Notes under the pieces: model-generated
What the model was told of the DNA's origin: nothing
What the model saw: only the letters and a program-made list of their open reading frames with translations
Databases searched by the model: none
Source: Procambarus clarkii
Lineage: Eukaryota > Arthropoda > Malacostraca > Decapoda > Cambaridae
Reading direction: 5' to 3'
NCBI RefSeq assembly: GCF_040958095.1
Contig: NC_091195.1
Coordinates: 26,370,313 to 26,434,312, forward strand
Length of the DNA: 64,000 nucleotides
Part shown: positions 9,300-20,647 of the stretch, one piece after another
How positions within the stretch are numbered: position 1 is the first letter of the stretch
Layout: the number at the start of each line of letters is the position of its first letter
Program-made: the position numbers and the translations under genes

Positions 9300-12245
9300 A
9301 GTTGACTATTTCCTTAACAGCATGAACTCCTGTATGCTAATCCCCACATCACCAAACCTACCCGAGTCACTCAAGCATCAGCCACTACCTTGGATCACAT
9401 ATGGACAAACATAACAGCTCCCCTTGTATCGGGTATAATCTGCAACAGAACAACTGACCACTATCCTACCTTTCTCACAGCGAACATGGACATAACACCA
9501 CCAAAAAGCAAGAAACTTTCATTCAGGTTACACATTGAATCAGCTTTAGGCAATCTTAGAAATACACTTCACAATATTAACTGGGATTCTGAATTCAATA
9601 ATTCCCAGGATATAAATTCATTAGCTAACCTCTTCCTCTCCAAAACTCTCAGCCTCTACAACCTTCATTGTCCCCTTCTTACCAAGCAAGTAACTGACAA
9701 AAGATAAAACAATCCATAGCTCACAAGTGGCATTCTCAACTCAATCAACAAAAAGCATGAATATGAAAAGAAATTTAGGATTGGCCTAGTTTCAAAGGAA
9801 GTAGCTAAATAAATAATAATAAATAAATAAATAAATAAATGTTTATTTAGGTAAGGTACATACAAGAATTTTTTTTACAAAGATTGGTGGACTTATAGAT
9901 GGAGCTAGTACATACAATGCCTAAAGCCACTATTACGCAAAGCGTTTCGGGCATCAAAAGGTAGGTTAAAAGGTACTCATCAATGCTTACCAGTATCATA
10001 AGAAAGGCAAAACTTTCATATTATGTGAATAGATTCAATGAAGCAAAAGGAAACATGAAAAGCACATGGAAAACAATCTAGTATCCTAGGAACTAAACAA
10101 CACTCACGTAAGCAAATAAAACACTATAAGGATAGGTATACACCGTCAACTGATTTAGAAATGGCAAATGAATTTAATAGCTTCTTTTCATCGGTTGGTG
10201 CTAATCTTGCCAGTAAAATCCCACAGACCCAGACACATATTAACACATATCTCTCAGGCAGCTATCCAAACTATCTTCTCCTTTCACCAATCAGCCCGGC
10301 AGATGTTGTGTCCATCATACACTCTCTAAAAACCAAGGCAGGGAACACCAGTGAAATTCCATCCATTGTATACAAGAGCACCTCCCATGCCCTTGCCCCA
10401 CCCATAGCTCTACTGTTCAACAAATCTATAGAGTGTCACACCTTCCCTGATATCCTTAAAAAAACAAGAGTAACGCCAGTCCATAAAGGAAGCAATCCGG
10501 CGGACATAAACAATTATAGACCAATATCAAATCTACTCATCTATCAAAAATATTTGAAAAAATTATCTACAAACAACTCTATTCCTACCTCGCAAAATTC
10601 GACATACTCAGCCCCTGCCAGTTTGGCTTCCGGTCCCAAAAGAGCACCAATGATACAATAATTAGTCTCCTTGATGTAATCTACTCAGCCCTTGACAAAA
10701 ATGAGTTTCCGATCGGACTCTTCATTGACCTAAGAAAAGCCTTTGGTACTGTTAATCACAACTACCTCTTACTTAAACTCCAGCATTATGGAATCCGAGG
10801 CTTTGCCCTTGATTACATCCGATCCTATCTTAGTGACAGACACCAATGTGTAACCATCAATGATACAACTTCTTCCACTCTACCAATTACCGTTGAAGTG
10901 CCACAGGGCAGCATCTTAGGACCTCTTCTATTTCTTATATATATCAATGATCTGCCTAATGTCTCTAATATTCTTAAACCTATGTTGTTTGCTGATGATA
11001 CTACTCTTATCTATTCAGATCCCAACCCACATACACCAAATAATGTTGTGACTAATGAATTTAAAAAAGTCTACTAATGGATGTTAACTAACAAACTAAC
11101 ATTAAACATAGAAAAGACCTACTACATCTTATTTGGAAGCAAATCATCGAATACAATTCAGCTACAGATAGACAACATTAACATCAGTAATAAAAATGAT
11201 GGCAAGTTTCTTGGCCTATTCCTAGATAAGAGACTCAACTTCAGCACCCACATTCAACACATTACTAAGAAAGTCTCTAAAACAGTTGGAATACTCTCTA
11301 AAATAAGATATTATGTTCCTAACTCTGCTCTCCTCTCACTATATTATGCACTAATCTACCCCTATCTTAATTATGGTATCTGTACATTGGGGTCTACCAC
11401 TGCAAACCACCTTAAGCCCATCATCACCCAGCAAAAATCTACTATCAGAATAATAAACTCTGCTTTCAGACTACACTCAGCTCCCTTGTTTAAATCTCTA
11501 AACTTGCTAAATATTAACTCCCTCTACACATTCTCTCGTGTCAACTACATTTACAAAACCCTGTTCTTAAATGCAAACCATGCTCTGAAACTCTCCCTGG
11601 ACAGATGTAATAGGACCCATTATCACCACACCAGAAATAAATATATCTTTGATATCCCCAGGGTCAAACTTAATCTGTGTAAACACACTATGCAAATTAA
11701 GGGACCTAGTCTATGGAACTCACTACCGAGTGAATTGAAAAGCTGTCAAACTTTTGCCTCGTTTAAAAACAAAACCAAAAAGTACCTAATTTCATCTTCG
11801 TAGTTTCCTACACTGAGCTTTAAATTTGCTCTGTATCTAATATTACCCAATCTCCCAAATCTTTATGTACTTAACCCAAACAACTTTATCATTGTGTTCA
11901 TTGCTGTCTTCTTTTATGTGCTAGCCATATGCTGTATTGTGCCTACTAATTTTTGTCAACTACCATTCAAGCTGTCATTGCAATCAATCTGAGCTACCTA
12001 TGTGCTTTAATATACCTACAATTTTCTCTCATCTTTTATTTTTTTCTCCTTGTAACTGTTATCATTTTTTATAAATTTTGCAAGTATTTACCTACCTAAA
12101 ATTTTCTTTGATTAAGAACCTGCCCGAAACAGTGCGCGTACTAGTGGCTTTACAAGATTGTAATTACACTATGCTATGTATCCTCAATCCCAATGTACCT
12201 TCTTGTATATATATATATAAATAAATAAATAAATAAATAAATAAA
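9300..12245 (+). mobile_element. Decayed LINE, family C (endonuclease to 3' tail)
   Basis: Pieces in order: the end of an endonuclease-like domain (about 9390-9710, with DHIWTNI and TTDHYPTFL), a linker and RT start (10161-10560, MANEFNSFFSSVG and NNYRPISN), RT core in another frame (about 10614-11077, FRSQKSTNDT, FIDLRKAFGTVNH, VPQGSILGPLLFLIYINDLP, FADDTTLIY), and an RT C-terminus (11081-11803, ending WNSLPSELK). The usual KAFDTV is KAFGTV here. Several frameshifts, stops and an antisense insert (9800-9990) show it is dead. The tail at 12115-12245 ends in TATATA and (AAAT)n. It belongs to the broad CR1/jockey-type group; finer placement needs a tree. Confidence 0.85.
9800..9990 (-). repeat. 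Antisense LINE 3'-end insert
   Basis: An (AAAT)n run, then GTTTATTTAGGTAAGGTACA, ACAAAGATTGGTGGACTTAT and AAAGCCACTATTACGC, AAAGCGTTTCGGGC. This is the reversed tail of a LINE related to family C. It splits the family C element. A similar antisense piece lies at 61280-61450. Confidence 0.7.
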
Positions 12246-13029
12246 GTTATTTAAAAAATATTTCACTAATGGCGCAGCACTGTGTATAACACGAGGGATG
12301 GGAGCACATGGGTTGACCAATGTTGGACGGGTCCACTTGGGGCAGCTATAGCACGTTACATAGGTCACCAGTATGAAAAAAAACACTATATTTTTGAAGG
12401 AAACTTCAGCCTGTGCACATTGCTTTTAGGAAACTTATTTATTTGCTATTACATAATTACTAGTACTTATTTCATTTGTTTTTGGCTAAGATTAATTGTT
12501 CTAAAATTAATGGTAATTCCTGTACCCAGGTGGTCCCTCCCGACGCTCCCCTGCCACCCTCCCGACAACACCCACCAACCCCACCCCTCCTCCACCATGT
12601 GTCTAGAGCTAAAGACGGGATTAATATGGTACGGCTGAATTTTTATCCGGCCAAACTAGCTTTTATCCGGTTCCTATGGCTATTTTGGCCGGATGTTGAG
12701 AATTTTATCCGGTCACGATTTTGGCCATATAAGGTTGTTTTCCGGATGTTCGAATCACAGGTAATTTATACAGTATTTAGCATAGCTTGAGGATATCAAA
12801 GAGATTTATTTCTGGTGTGGTGCTCATGGGTTCTATTACACCAATCAAGGAAAAGTTTCAGATCAAGATTAGCGTTTAGGATCAAGGTTTTTCTGTGGAG
12901 AGCCCCTTCAGCTCCTGGGAGCTATACCGGGCTTATGTGTATATATTTAGACCGTGGCAACAGTCAATTGATGGAGTTCTAGGCCTACCGGGAGCCAGAA
13001 CCTGGACCCCCCTGAATTTTAGAATACAT
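12246..13029. other. No gene identified
   Basis: Mixed sequence with several TATCCGG motifs (12640-12745) and a C-rich patch at 12535-12600. A piece near 12895-12990 (CTGTGGAGAGCCCCTTCAGC, CTCCTGGGAGC) resembles the edge of the DIRS-like repeat. Short open frames have no recognisable content. Confidence 0.4.
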
Positions 13030-14925
13030 GGAATCACAGCAACTCCATAACCCCAGACAACATGGTTTCAGAACAGGGCGCTCTTGCCTGTCGCAGTTGC
13101 TGGACCACTATGATATGGCATTAGATGCTTTGGAAGACAAAACGCTGATGTAATTTACACAGATATTGCAAAAGCTTTTGATAAATGTGACCATGGTGTT
13201 ATTGCACATAAAATGCGTTCAAAAGGAATTACCGGAAAAATAGGCAGATGGATCTACAATTTCCTGACCAACAGAACCCAATGTGTAATAGTCAACAAAA
13301 TAAAATCCAGCCCATCAACCGTGAAGAGCTCAGTCCCCCAGGGTACTGTGCTTGCTCCAGTACTTTTTCTCATCCTCATATCGGACATAGACAAGAACAC
13401 AACCTATAGCACTGTATCATCCTTTGCAGATGACACTAGGATCTTCATGAGAGTAGGCAACATAGAGGACACGGCAAACCTCCAGTCAGATGTAGATCAG
13501 GTCTTTCTATGGGCTACTGAAAATAATATGGTGTTTAACGAAGATAAGTTCCAGCTCATGCGCTATGGAAAAAATGAAAATATAAAAACGGAAACCACGT
13601 ACAAAACTCAGGCAAATCATAACATAGAACGTAAAGGCAATGTAAAGGATCTGGGTGTACTCATGTCGGAAGACCTTACCTTTAAAGAACACAATAAAGT
13701 AGCCGTCACAACTGCAAGAAAAATGACAGGTTGGATAACATGAACTTTTCACACTAGAGATGCTCTACCGATGATGATACTTTTCAAAACGCTTGTGCTC
13801 TCTAGAGTGGAGTACTGCTGCACAATGACAGCCCCTTTCAAAGCTGGAGAAATTGCTGACCTGGAGAGCATGCAGAGATCCTTTACTGCTAGAATCCACT
13901 CAGTAAAACATCTAAACTATTGGGACCGACTAAAGAGCCTAAATCTGTACTCCCTTGAGCGCAGGCGGGAGAGATACATAATAATTTACACATGGAAAAT
14001 ATTAGACGGGCTGGTCCCAAACCTGCACACAGAAACATCACATCATCACATCATACTAAAGAAATTGTTCATGACTTTTGTTAGGCCAAAGCTAGAATAT
14101 GCAGCTGTTGTGTGGTGCCCATATCTTAAGAAGCACATCAACAAACTGGAAAAGGTGCAAAGACATGCTACTAAGTGGCTCCCAGAACTGAAGGGCAAGA
14201 GCTACGAGGAGAGGTTAGAAGCATTAAATATGCCAAAACTAGAAGACAGAAGAAAAAGAGGTGATATGATCACTACATACAAAATAGTAACAGGAATTGA
14301 CAAAATCGACAGGGAAGACTTCCTGAGACCTGGAACTTCAAGAACAAGAGGTCATAGATTTAAACTAGCTAAACACAGATGCCGAAGAAATATAAGAAAA
14401 TTCACCTTCGCAAATAGAGTGGTAGACGGTTGGAACAAGTTAAGTGAGAAGGTGGTGGAGGCCAAGACCGTCAGTAGTTTCAAAGCGTTATATGACAAAG
14501 AGTGCTGGGAAGACGGGACACCACGAGCGTAGCTCTCATCCTGTAACTACACTTAGGTAATTACACTTAGGTAATTACATGAGACCAGAAGACATGGCAG
14601 GATGTGCAGAATACCCCCGTTGAAAAGCGGAGGTGCAACAGGTACTCTGAGAGAGAACTCTATCAACATCAGAGGCCCGAGACTGTTCAACACGCTTCCG
14701 CTACACATAAGGGACATAACTGGCACTCCCCTCACAGTGTTCAAGAGAGAACTGGATAAGCACCTCCAAAGGATACCTGATCAACCAGGCTGTGACTCAT
14801 ACGTCAGGCTGCGAACAGCCGCATCCAACAGCCTGGTTGATCAGTCCGGCAACCAGGAGGCCTGGTCGACGACCGGGCCGCGGGGACGCTAAGCCCCAGA
14901 AGCACCTCAAGGTAACCTTAAGGTA
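13030..14925 (+). mobile_element. 5'-truncated LINE family B with LINE A nested in it
   Basis: This begins within the RT (about 13040, ending QHGFRTGRSCLSQLL) and continues with YTDIAKAFDKCDHGVIAH, SSVPQGTVLAPVLFLILISD and SFADDTRIF, with frameshifts near 13140 and a stop at 13741. The RT C-terminus follows at 13771-14040. A family A fragment (14045-14578) then interrupts it. Family B resumes at 14579 (INIRGPRLFNTLP, VPDQPGC-like) to the stop near 14892 and a tail with CACCTCAAGGTAACC. It matches the nearly complete copy on the minus strand at 16.6-20.9 kb. Confidence 0.85.
14045..14578 (+). mobile_element. LINE family A fragment nested in family B
   Basis: Encodes the RT C-terminus from KKLFMTFVRPKLEYAAVVWC to the stop at 14530, then the ACTTAGGTAATTAC tail. 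It is nearly identical to 5131-5660, with about five differences seen. The flanks are CATCACATCAT and ACATGAGACC, so a short target duplication in the CAT/ACAT sequence is likely. Confidence 0.88.
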
Positions 14926-15362
14926 ACTCCCTCAAGAAGAGGCATGAGGAGCAATGGCATAAAGACACCCAGTGTAATTGGAAAGCAGTCTTTGTCATCT
15001 ACCAGGTCAGGCACCCAGAAAGGTAGGAATTCCAAAACAAACTACTGGTGGTCAAAAATTGCAAACAGAAAGCTGAACTAGCAAGAAGAACTCCCCAATG
15101 AAAAATGAGCAAACAAGTATGACGTCACTACAACCGCCGTGCATCCATCTGCGCAACCCCCCCCCCCCCTCCCTGAGAGGGGAACATGGGGTCCCAGACC
15201 TCCCCGCCAGCTATTCTCCTCTAGTTCAGAGGCTGATTATCAAAAATGCGAAAAAAAAACGCTGACTGGAAGGAGAGAGTGATGCCGGGGATCCTCCTGG
15301 TCTCACCCAGAAAATAATGGCATTTCATTATATTCAACGCTGGTTTACTGTCGAGAGCCCCT
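14926..15362 (-). repeat. Non-coding end of DIRS-like element, copy 2
   Basis: The reverse complement of the 905-1490 block in diverged form: GAGGAGCAATGGC, ATGAGCAAACAAGTATGACG, a C-run at 15155-15172, then CTCACCCAGAAAATAATGGC and ATTCAACGCTGG (15300-15345). No genes. Confidence 0.6.
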
Positions 15363-16600
15363 TTGGCTCCCAGGAGCTACCTAACTAAAGATAAAGAAGA
15401 AAAGGACTTACCTGGGAGGCGGCCATCACTCGCTCCTCAACTCAGTCGAAACAACTGGCTGCAACCTGTGACCCAAGGTTACACATTCCCGAGAAGGGCC
15501 AGGAACATTAACGAGGTACCATTAGGCCATGACCCTGTTCGACCTCCAAAAGCCCCATGCCTTAATGTCAGCCCAGGACATATTACCAAAAACAGCAGCC
15601 AGAGTCGCGAACTTACGAACGTCATAGGGCACAGGGATAGACCGCAGGCTGGCTGGACCGAATAATCCTGTGGACAACTTGGAAGACCTGTGCCATGGAA
15701 CAGGAACGAAGGGAAACCGGGCCCACCCAAAGCGCATCCCCTGCCACGGAGGCCATGGGGTGCAAATAACGGCGAAGAGCCGCAACCGAACACAAAACAT
15801 GATGCACCCCTGGGCTTACCAACCAAGCATCAACATCCCAAGGACTCCCTTCGGACAGCAACCGACTCATTCTTTACCAGAAAAGGAGATGGGGAGTCGG
15901 GAAGCCCTCTGATCTGACCCCCAGAGGCCAATGCAACAAGAAAAGAGGAAGAAAACCGGTCCTGATCTGAGCGGGCTACCACAAACTGAGGAGAAGACAG
16001 AAAAGAGAGTATCTGGTCCTACGACCAGGACAGCTCAGGTGGCGCATGAGCAGTCCAGAGGTGAAACAACTCCTGAGAAAGCTTGCAGAACGGAGCAGAA
16101 ATGACATCCACCCTGAATGCAAGCTGCAGCGGCTCTACCAGCGCCGCAGGATACGAGGTGACAGTATTTGGCATAAGATGACGGTCTTGAAACAACCGAG
16201 AGAGAGAGGACAAAACCTGGTCAGAAATCGAAGACAATCTACAAAGAGGCAATAAGTGCCGAAAGGACCGCCAGGAAGTTTCATACTGCCATTGAGACAA
16301 ATCTCGCAGGTGGGACACCATCAACAAAGCCACCTGATCACCATACAAGTGGTGATAAACATGAGTCAAAAAGACCAGCTGCGAAAAGTGGAGGAGAAGA
16401 TCGAACCAGTCACATACCGGAATGGACCGATCTGCTGAAAGAGGCTGAGCCGCGGGAAGACCCTCGAGTTCAGACATCGAGCAAGAAACGCTTGAAACCA
16501 GGGCTGGGCCGGCCACCATGGAGTAATCAAAAAGATTACTCTCCCCTGCAAATTTCTCCAAGCGAGCCAGGACCCGGAGCAACAACCAAATCGGTGGGAA
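15363..16600 (-). pseudogene. Tyrosine recombinase of DIRS-like element, copy 2
   Basis: The best-preserved of three copies. The 16585-16019 frame (188 aa) ends with a core-binding domain: VSHLRDLSQWQYETSWRSF, ISDQVLSSLSRLFQDRHLMP and NTVTSYPAALVEPLQLAF. After a frame change, the catalytic part lies in overlapping frames at 15870-15479, with VAALRRYL, then QPAVYPCA, YDVRKFATLAAVFGNMSW and GFWRSNRVMA. In the family, HxxR precedes a [HW] and the nucleophilic Tyr. Here the His codon position is disturbed by a frameshift (YDVR). Such recombinases integrate circular cDNA of DIRS-type retroelements. Several frameshifts make it inactive. The element abuts the LINE B tail at about 16610. Confidence 0.7.
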
Positions 16601-16665
16601 GAGGTACAGGTAACCCCTGGTTGATACCTGGTTGATACCTGGTTGATGGGGTTCTGGGAGTTCGT

Positions 16666-17697
16666 CTACTCCCCAAGCCCGGCCCGAGGCCAGGCTCGAC
16701 TTGTGAGAGTTTGGTCCACCAGGCTGTTGCTTGGAGCGGCCCGCAGGCCCACATACCCACCACAGCCCGGTTGGTCCGGCACTCCTTGGAGGAATAAATC
16801 TAGTTTCCTCTTGAAAATGTCCACGGTTGTTCCGGCAATATTTCTTATGCTTGCTGGGAGGACGTTGAACAACCGCGGACCTCTGATGTTTATACAGTGT
16901 TCTCTGATTGTGCCTATGGCACCTCTGCTCTTCATTGGTTCTATTCTACATTTTCTTCCATGTCGTTCACTCCAGTACGTTATTTTACTGTGTAGATTTG
17001 GTACTTGGCCCTCCAGTATCTTCCAGGTGTATATTATTTGATATCTCTCTCGTCTTCTTTCTAGTGAATACATTTGGAGGGCTTTGAGACGATCCCAATA
17101 ATTTAGGTGCTTTATTGCGTCTATGCGTGCCGTATATGTTCTCTGTATTCCCTCTATTTCAGCAATCTCTCCTGCTTTGAAGGGGGAAGTGAGTACTGAG
17201 CAGTACTCAAGACGGGACAACACAAGTGCCTTGAAGAGTACAACCATTGTGATGGGATCCCTGGATTTGAAAGTTCTCGTAATCCATCCTATCATTTTTC
17301 TGGCTGTTGCAATATTTGCTTGGTTATGCTCCTTAAACGTTAGGTCGTCAGACATTATTATTCCCAAATCCTTTACATGCTGTTTTCCTACTATGGGTAC
17401 ATTTGATTGTGTTTTGTACTCTGTATTATGTTTAAGGTCCTCATTTTTACCGTACCTGAGTACCTGGAATTTATCACTGTTAAACATCATGTTATTTTCT
17501 GATGCCCAGTCGAAAACTTTATTAATATCAGCTTGAAGTTTTTCAATGTCCTCAGCCGAGGTAATTTTCATACTGATTTTTGTGTCATCTGCAAAGGATG
17601 ATACGAAGCTGTGACTTGTATTTTTGTCTATATCTGATATGAGAATAAGGAAAAGCAGTGGTGCAAGGACTGTACCCTGAGGTACAGAGCTTTTCAC
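16666..17697 (-). CDS. LINE family B ORF2, second half of RT
   Basis: A 343-aa open frame continuing ORF2 after the frameshift: KSSVPQGTVLAPLLFLILIS, the catalytic SFADDTKI box, the LVLSRLEYCS thumb region and a C-terminus with CINIRGPRLFNVLP and VPDQPGCGGYVG. It is separated from the upstream part only by the frameshift. The protein is probably not made as one piece from this copy. Confidence 0.88.
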   Translation of the reverse strand: MKSSVPQGTVLAPLLFLILISDIDKNTSHSFVSSFADDTKISMKITSAEDIEKLQADINKVFDWASENNMMFNSDKFQVLRYGKNEDLKHNTEYKTQSNVPIVGKQHVKDLGIIMSDDLTFKEHNQANIATARKMIGWITRTFKSRDPITMVVLFKALVLSRLEYCSVLTSPFKAGEIAEIEGIQRTYTARIDAIKHLNYWDRLKALQMYSLERRRERYQIIYTWKILEGQVPNLHSKITYWSERHGRKCRIEPMKSRGAIGTIREHCINIRGPRLFNVLPASIRNIAGTTVDIFKRKLDLFLQGVPDQPGCGGYVGLRAAPSNSLVDQTLTSRAWPRAGLGE

Positions 17698-17729
17698 TGC
17701 ACTTGGACTAGATTTTATATGGTTGACAG

Positions 17730-19835
17730 TTACTCGCTGAGTCCTGTTGACAGAAAACTGAGTATCCAGCGTCCTACTTTACCGGTTATTCCCATTGACT
17801 TCATTTTGTGTGCTATCACGCCATGGTCACATTTATCAAAGGCCTTTGCGAAGTCCGTGTATATCACATCAGCATTCTGTTTCTCTTCTAATGCCTCAGT
17901 GACTTTGTCGTAGTGCTCAAGTAGCTGTGAGAGGCACGATCTTCCCGCTCGAAATCCATGTTGGCCTGGGTTATGAAGGTCATTGGTCTCCATGAAATTG
18001 GTGACCTGACTCCTAATCACTCTCTCAAATACTTTTATGATGTGCGATGTTAGTGCAACTGGTCTATAATTTTTTGCCAATGCTTTGCTCCCTCCCTTGT
18101 GTAGAGGGGCTATGTCTGCTACTTTAAGTGCATCTGGTATCTCCCCCGTGTCCAAGCTCTTCCTCCACACTATACTGAGTGCCTGTGCTACCGGCACTTT
18201 GCATTTCTTTATAAATATTGAATTCCATGAGTCTGGACCTGGGGCCGAGTGCATGGGCATGTTTTCAATTTCTTTTTCAAAATTTAGTGCGCTCGTGTTT
18301 ATATCAGTTATATTTACCGGGGTTTGAATATCCCGCATAAAGAAAATGTCTGGATCTTCCACCTTCATGTTGTTTATTGGAGTGCTAAACATGTCCTCAT
18401 ACTGCTTTTTTAGGATTTCACTAATTTCTTTGTCATCCTCCGTGTATGAACCTTCACTTGTACGAATAGGTCCAATACTGGCAGTGGTTTTTGCTTTTGA
18501 TTTCGCATATGAGAAAAAATATTTTGGATTTTTCTTTATTTCCTGAATTGCTTTCTGTTCTAACTGCCTTTCTTCAGTTTCATATGAGTGTTTCAATTTC
18601 CGCTCGATTTCTTCAATCTCCCTATTTAAATTATTCCTTCTTTGACGGGAAATTCGTGTCTGCATAAGCAGTTCCGTTATTTTTTTCCTGCGTTTATAGT
18701 GTCGTCTGCGTTCTCTTTCTAAGTTAGATCTCTTTCTGGCTTTCCTCAAAGGAACATGTTTCAGACAGACTTGATACGCTTCTGAAGTAAGTTTTTCTAT
18801 TCCTTCTGTAGGACTTGTATTATTTAGAACAGTTCCCCATGGAATGTTTGTAAGTTCCCTGTTTATTATCTCCCAGTCTATCCTTTTATTATTAAAATTG
18901 AATTTACTGAATAGCCCCTCTCGCTTTATCAACGTTTTAGGTCTATTCTGAGTATTGATGGTCGTTTGCACTTCAATGAGTTTGTGATCTGAGTATGTGG
19001 TATCTGATATCGTAATGTCTCTGATAATGTCTTCATTGTTCGTAAAGACCAGATCTAGAATATTTTCATTTCTCGTTGGCTCCGATATCTGCTGATTGAG
19101 TGAAAATTTGTCACAGAATCTAAGTAGTTCTCTAATCTGTGGTTGGTTAGGTCCTGATAGATTTCCTGGTATAATATTATTGTTTGCTATTTTCCACCTG
19201 AGACTAGGCAAGTTGAAGTCACCTAGGAAAATAATATCAGGTATCGGGTTCTCCAAATTATCAAGGCTATTCTCTATTTTGCTTATCTGTTCTGTGAATT
19301 CCTCAGCCGTTGCATCTGGCGGTTTGTATATTAGTATAATCACTAAATTTATTTTCTCTATTTTTAATCCCAGTACCTCTACCACCTCATTTGTAACGTT
19401 TAGGAGCTCCGAGCATATAAGGTCTTCCCTAATATACAGACCCACTCCTCCATGTGACCTAATTTTCCTATCACACCTGTATAGGTTATATCCTGGAATC
19501 CAGATCTCACTGTCCAACAATTCCCCTGCATGGGTTTCTGTGAAAGCTCCAAATACTGCATTTGACTCCGTGAGGAGGCCATTTATGAACTGTACTTTGT
19601 TGTTTGTTCTTGTTTTCAGTCCTTGTATGTTGGCAAAGATGAATGAGGTTACTCTATTAGTGATAGTTTGAATGGGAGACTTTTTCGGCACGTCCATTAA
19701 TCGTGGACATAATGAGTTTGTTCTGACCAGTACTGATTGTTGTAGGGCAGTTTTCTGTCGTAGTTGTAGTTCCCTTTCGGTGGGTAATTGTATCTGTAAT
19801 TCTGGAATGCCAGTGGATCTGGCATCCAGTTCCAT
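17730..19835 (-). CDS. LINE family B ORF2, endonuclease and first half of RT (frameshifted)
   Basis: 701 aa in one frame. The endonuclease domain has FANIQGLKTRTNN, AFTETHAGE, FLGDFNLPSLRW and YSDHKLIEV, the Mg2+-dependent nicking enzyme that starts target-primed reverse transcription. A basic linker follows, then RT motifs GPDSWNSIFIKKC, NYRPVALTS, GFRAGRSCLSQLL and YTDFAKAFDKCDHGVIAH. One base appears missing near 17750, so this frame stops at 17730 and the RT resumes in another frame at 17697. The ATG at 19835 lies inside ORF1. Translation may instead use reinitiation or frameshifting at the 139-base overlap. Confidence 0.88.
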   Translation of the reverse strand: MELDARSTGIPELQIQLPTERELQLRQKTALQQSVLVRTNSLCPRLMDVPKKSPIQTITNRVTSFIFANIQGLKTRTNNKVQFINGLLTESNAVFGAFTETHAGELLDSEIWIPGYNLYRCDRKIRSHGGVGLYIREDLICSELLNVTNEVVEVLGLKIEKINLVIILIYKPPDATAEEFTEQISKIENSLDNLENPIPDIIFLGDFNLPSLRWKIANNNIIPGNLSGPNQPQIRELLRFCDKFSLNQQISEPTRNENILDLVFTNNEDIIRDITISDTTYSDHKLIEVQTTINTQNRPKTLIKREGLFSKFNFNNKRIDWEIINRELTNIPWGTVLNNTSPTEGIEKLTSEAYQVCLKHVPLRKARKRSNLERERRRHYKRRKKITELLMQTRISRQRRNNLNREIEEIERKLKHSYETEERQLEQKAIQEIKKNPKYFFSYAKSKAKTTASIGPIRTSEGSYTEDDKEISEILKKQYEDMFSTPINNMKVEDPDIFFMRDIQTPVNITDINTSALNFEKEIENMPMHSAPGPDSWNSIFIKKCKVPVAQALSIVWRKSLDTGEIPDALKVADIAPLHKGGSKALAKNYRPVALTSHIIKVFERVIRSQVTNFMETNDLHNPGQHGFRAGRSCLSQLLEHYDKVTEALEEKQNADVIYTDFAKAFDKCDHGVIAHKMKSMGITGKVGRWILSFLSTGLSE

Positions 19836-20647
19836 ACACTCTCCATGCTGCTCCTTTTGAATTCTCTGCCGGTCTGGTATAAAAAATTTATAGAGTTTCC
19901 TCCAAATTCATTATCCTGCTTGCCACTCTTTATGTAGCGTTCCGTGCCTTTCACGTGAAAGTGTGGGCAGCTAAGGTCATAGCATTTTCTGTACTCCAGT
20001 GAGGTTTGGCACATGTCAGGATGGAAAAACCTACATATTGATCCAAATCGACACTCACCTTTCCTAAGCATATTTAAACATTTTTGGGGATGTTGGTAAC
20101 TGCATTCCAATCCTTTCTTATTACCAGCATATCTATGTCTGCATATGCCCTTTGCATAAAATTTGCATAAGTCTGTCCTTCTGTTCTGAATTGCTCTATC
20201 GAGAACCGTCGTGGTGTCTGTACCTATCGAGCTGTCAGTGCTGTCTGGTACACTTTCTAGTTTACTGTCATCTACATCCAGGCCTACTGAGTCAGAGTTT
20301 GCAACTTCCTGAGTTTCAGCCTCAGTTTCATCCCTGACTATAGCCTCCGCCCCTTGTATATTAGAATTGTTGTTCCTTTCCCACTCCTTCTGGATGGCTG
20401 GTAGGCTTCCAATGAATGATGTTTTCCGATCATGCGTCATGTTATCTAGAAGGTTTTTTAGGATATTCCAAGCTGGCAGGTCATTTTTACACACCCAGAG
20501 CAAGTGGCCATCTCTCAGTGCCGTAGTGTTACTCACTCCTGTACAAGCCGAATGGAATCTAGTCTTACAGATATAACATTCAATTCCCGTTACCTTCGTC
20601 TTTAAGAAGTTGTTACAGTGGCCACAAATTTGTTTATTTACTCCCAT
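19697..20647 (-). CDS. LINE family B ORF1, PHD-like plus CCCH zinc-finger protein
   Basis: 316 aa, intact. Residues 8-54 form a PHD-type finger (CGHC, CYIC, H-x2-C, W-x-C). Residues about 157-232 hold three CCCH-type fingers, beginning CKFYAKGICRHRYAG and ending CYDLSCPHFHVKG. The acidic stretch between them has many D, E and S residues. ORF1 proteins of such LINEs bind the element RNA and assist priming; the CCCH array fits RNA binding. The start ATG at 20647 follows an AT-rich leader. The last 139 bases overlap ORF2 in another frame. Confidence 0.85.
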   Translation of the reverse strand: MGVNKQICGHCNNFLKTKVTGIECYICKTRFHSACTGVSNTTALRDGHLLWVCKNDLPAWNILKNLLDNMTHDRKTSFIGSLPAIQKEWERNNNSNIQGAEAIVRDETEAETQEVANSDSVGLDVDDSKLESVPDSTDSSIGTDTTTVLDRAIQNRRTDLCKFYAKGICRHRYAGNKKGLECSYQHPQKCLNMLRKGECRFGSICRFFHPDMCQTSLEYRKCYDLSCPHFHVKGTERYIKSGKQDNEFGGNSINFLYQTGREFKRSSMESVWNWMPDPLAFQNYRYNYPPKGNYNYDRKLPYNNQYWSEQTHYVHD

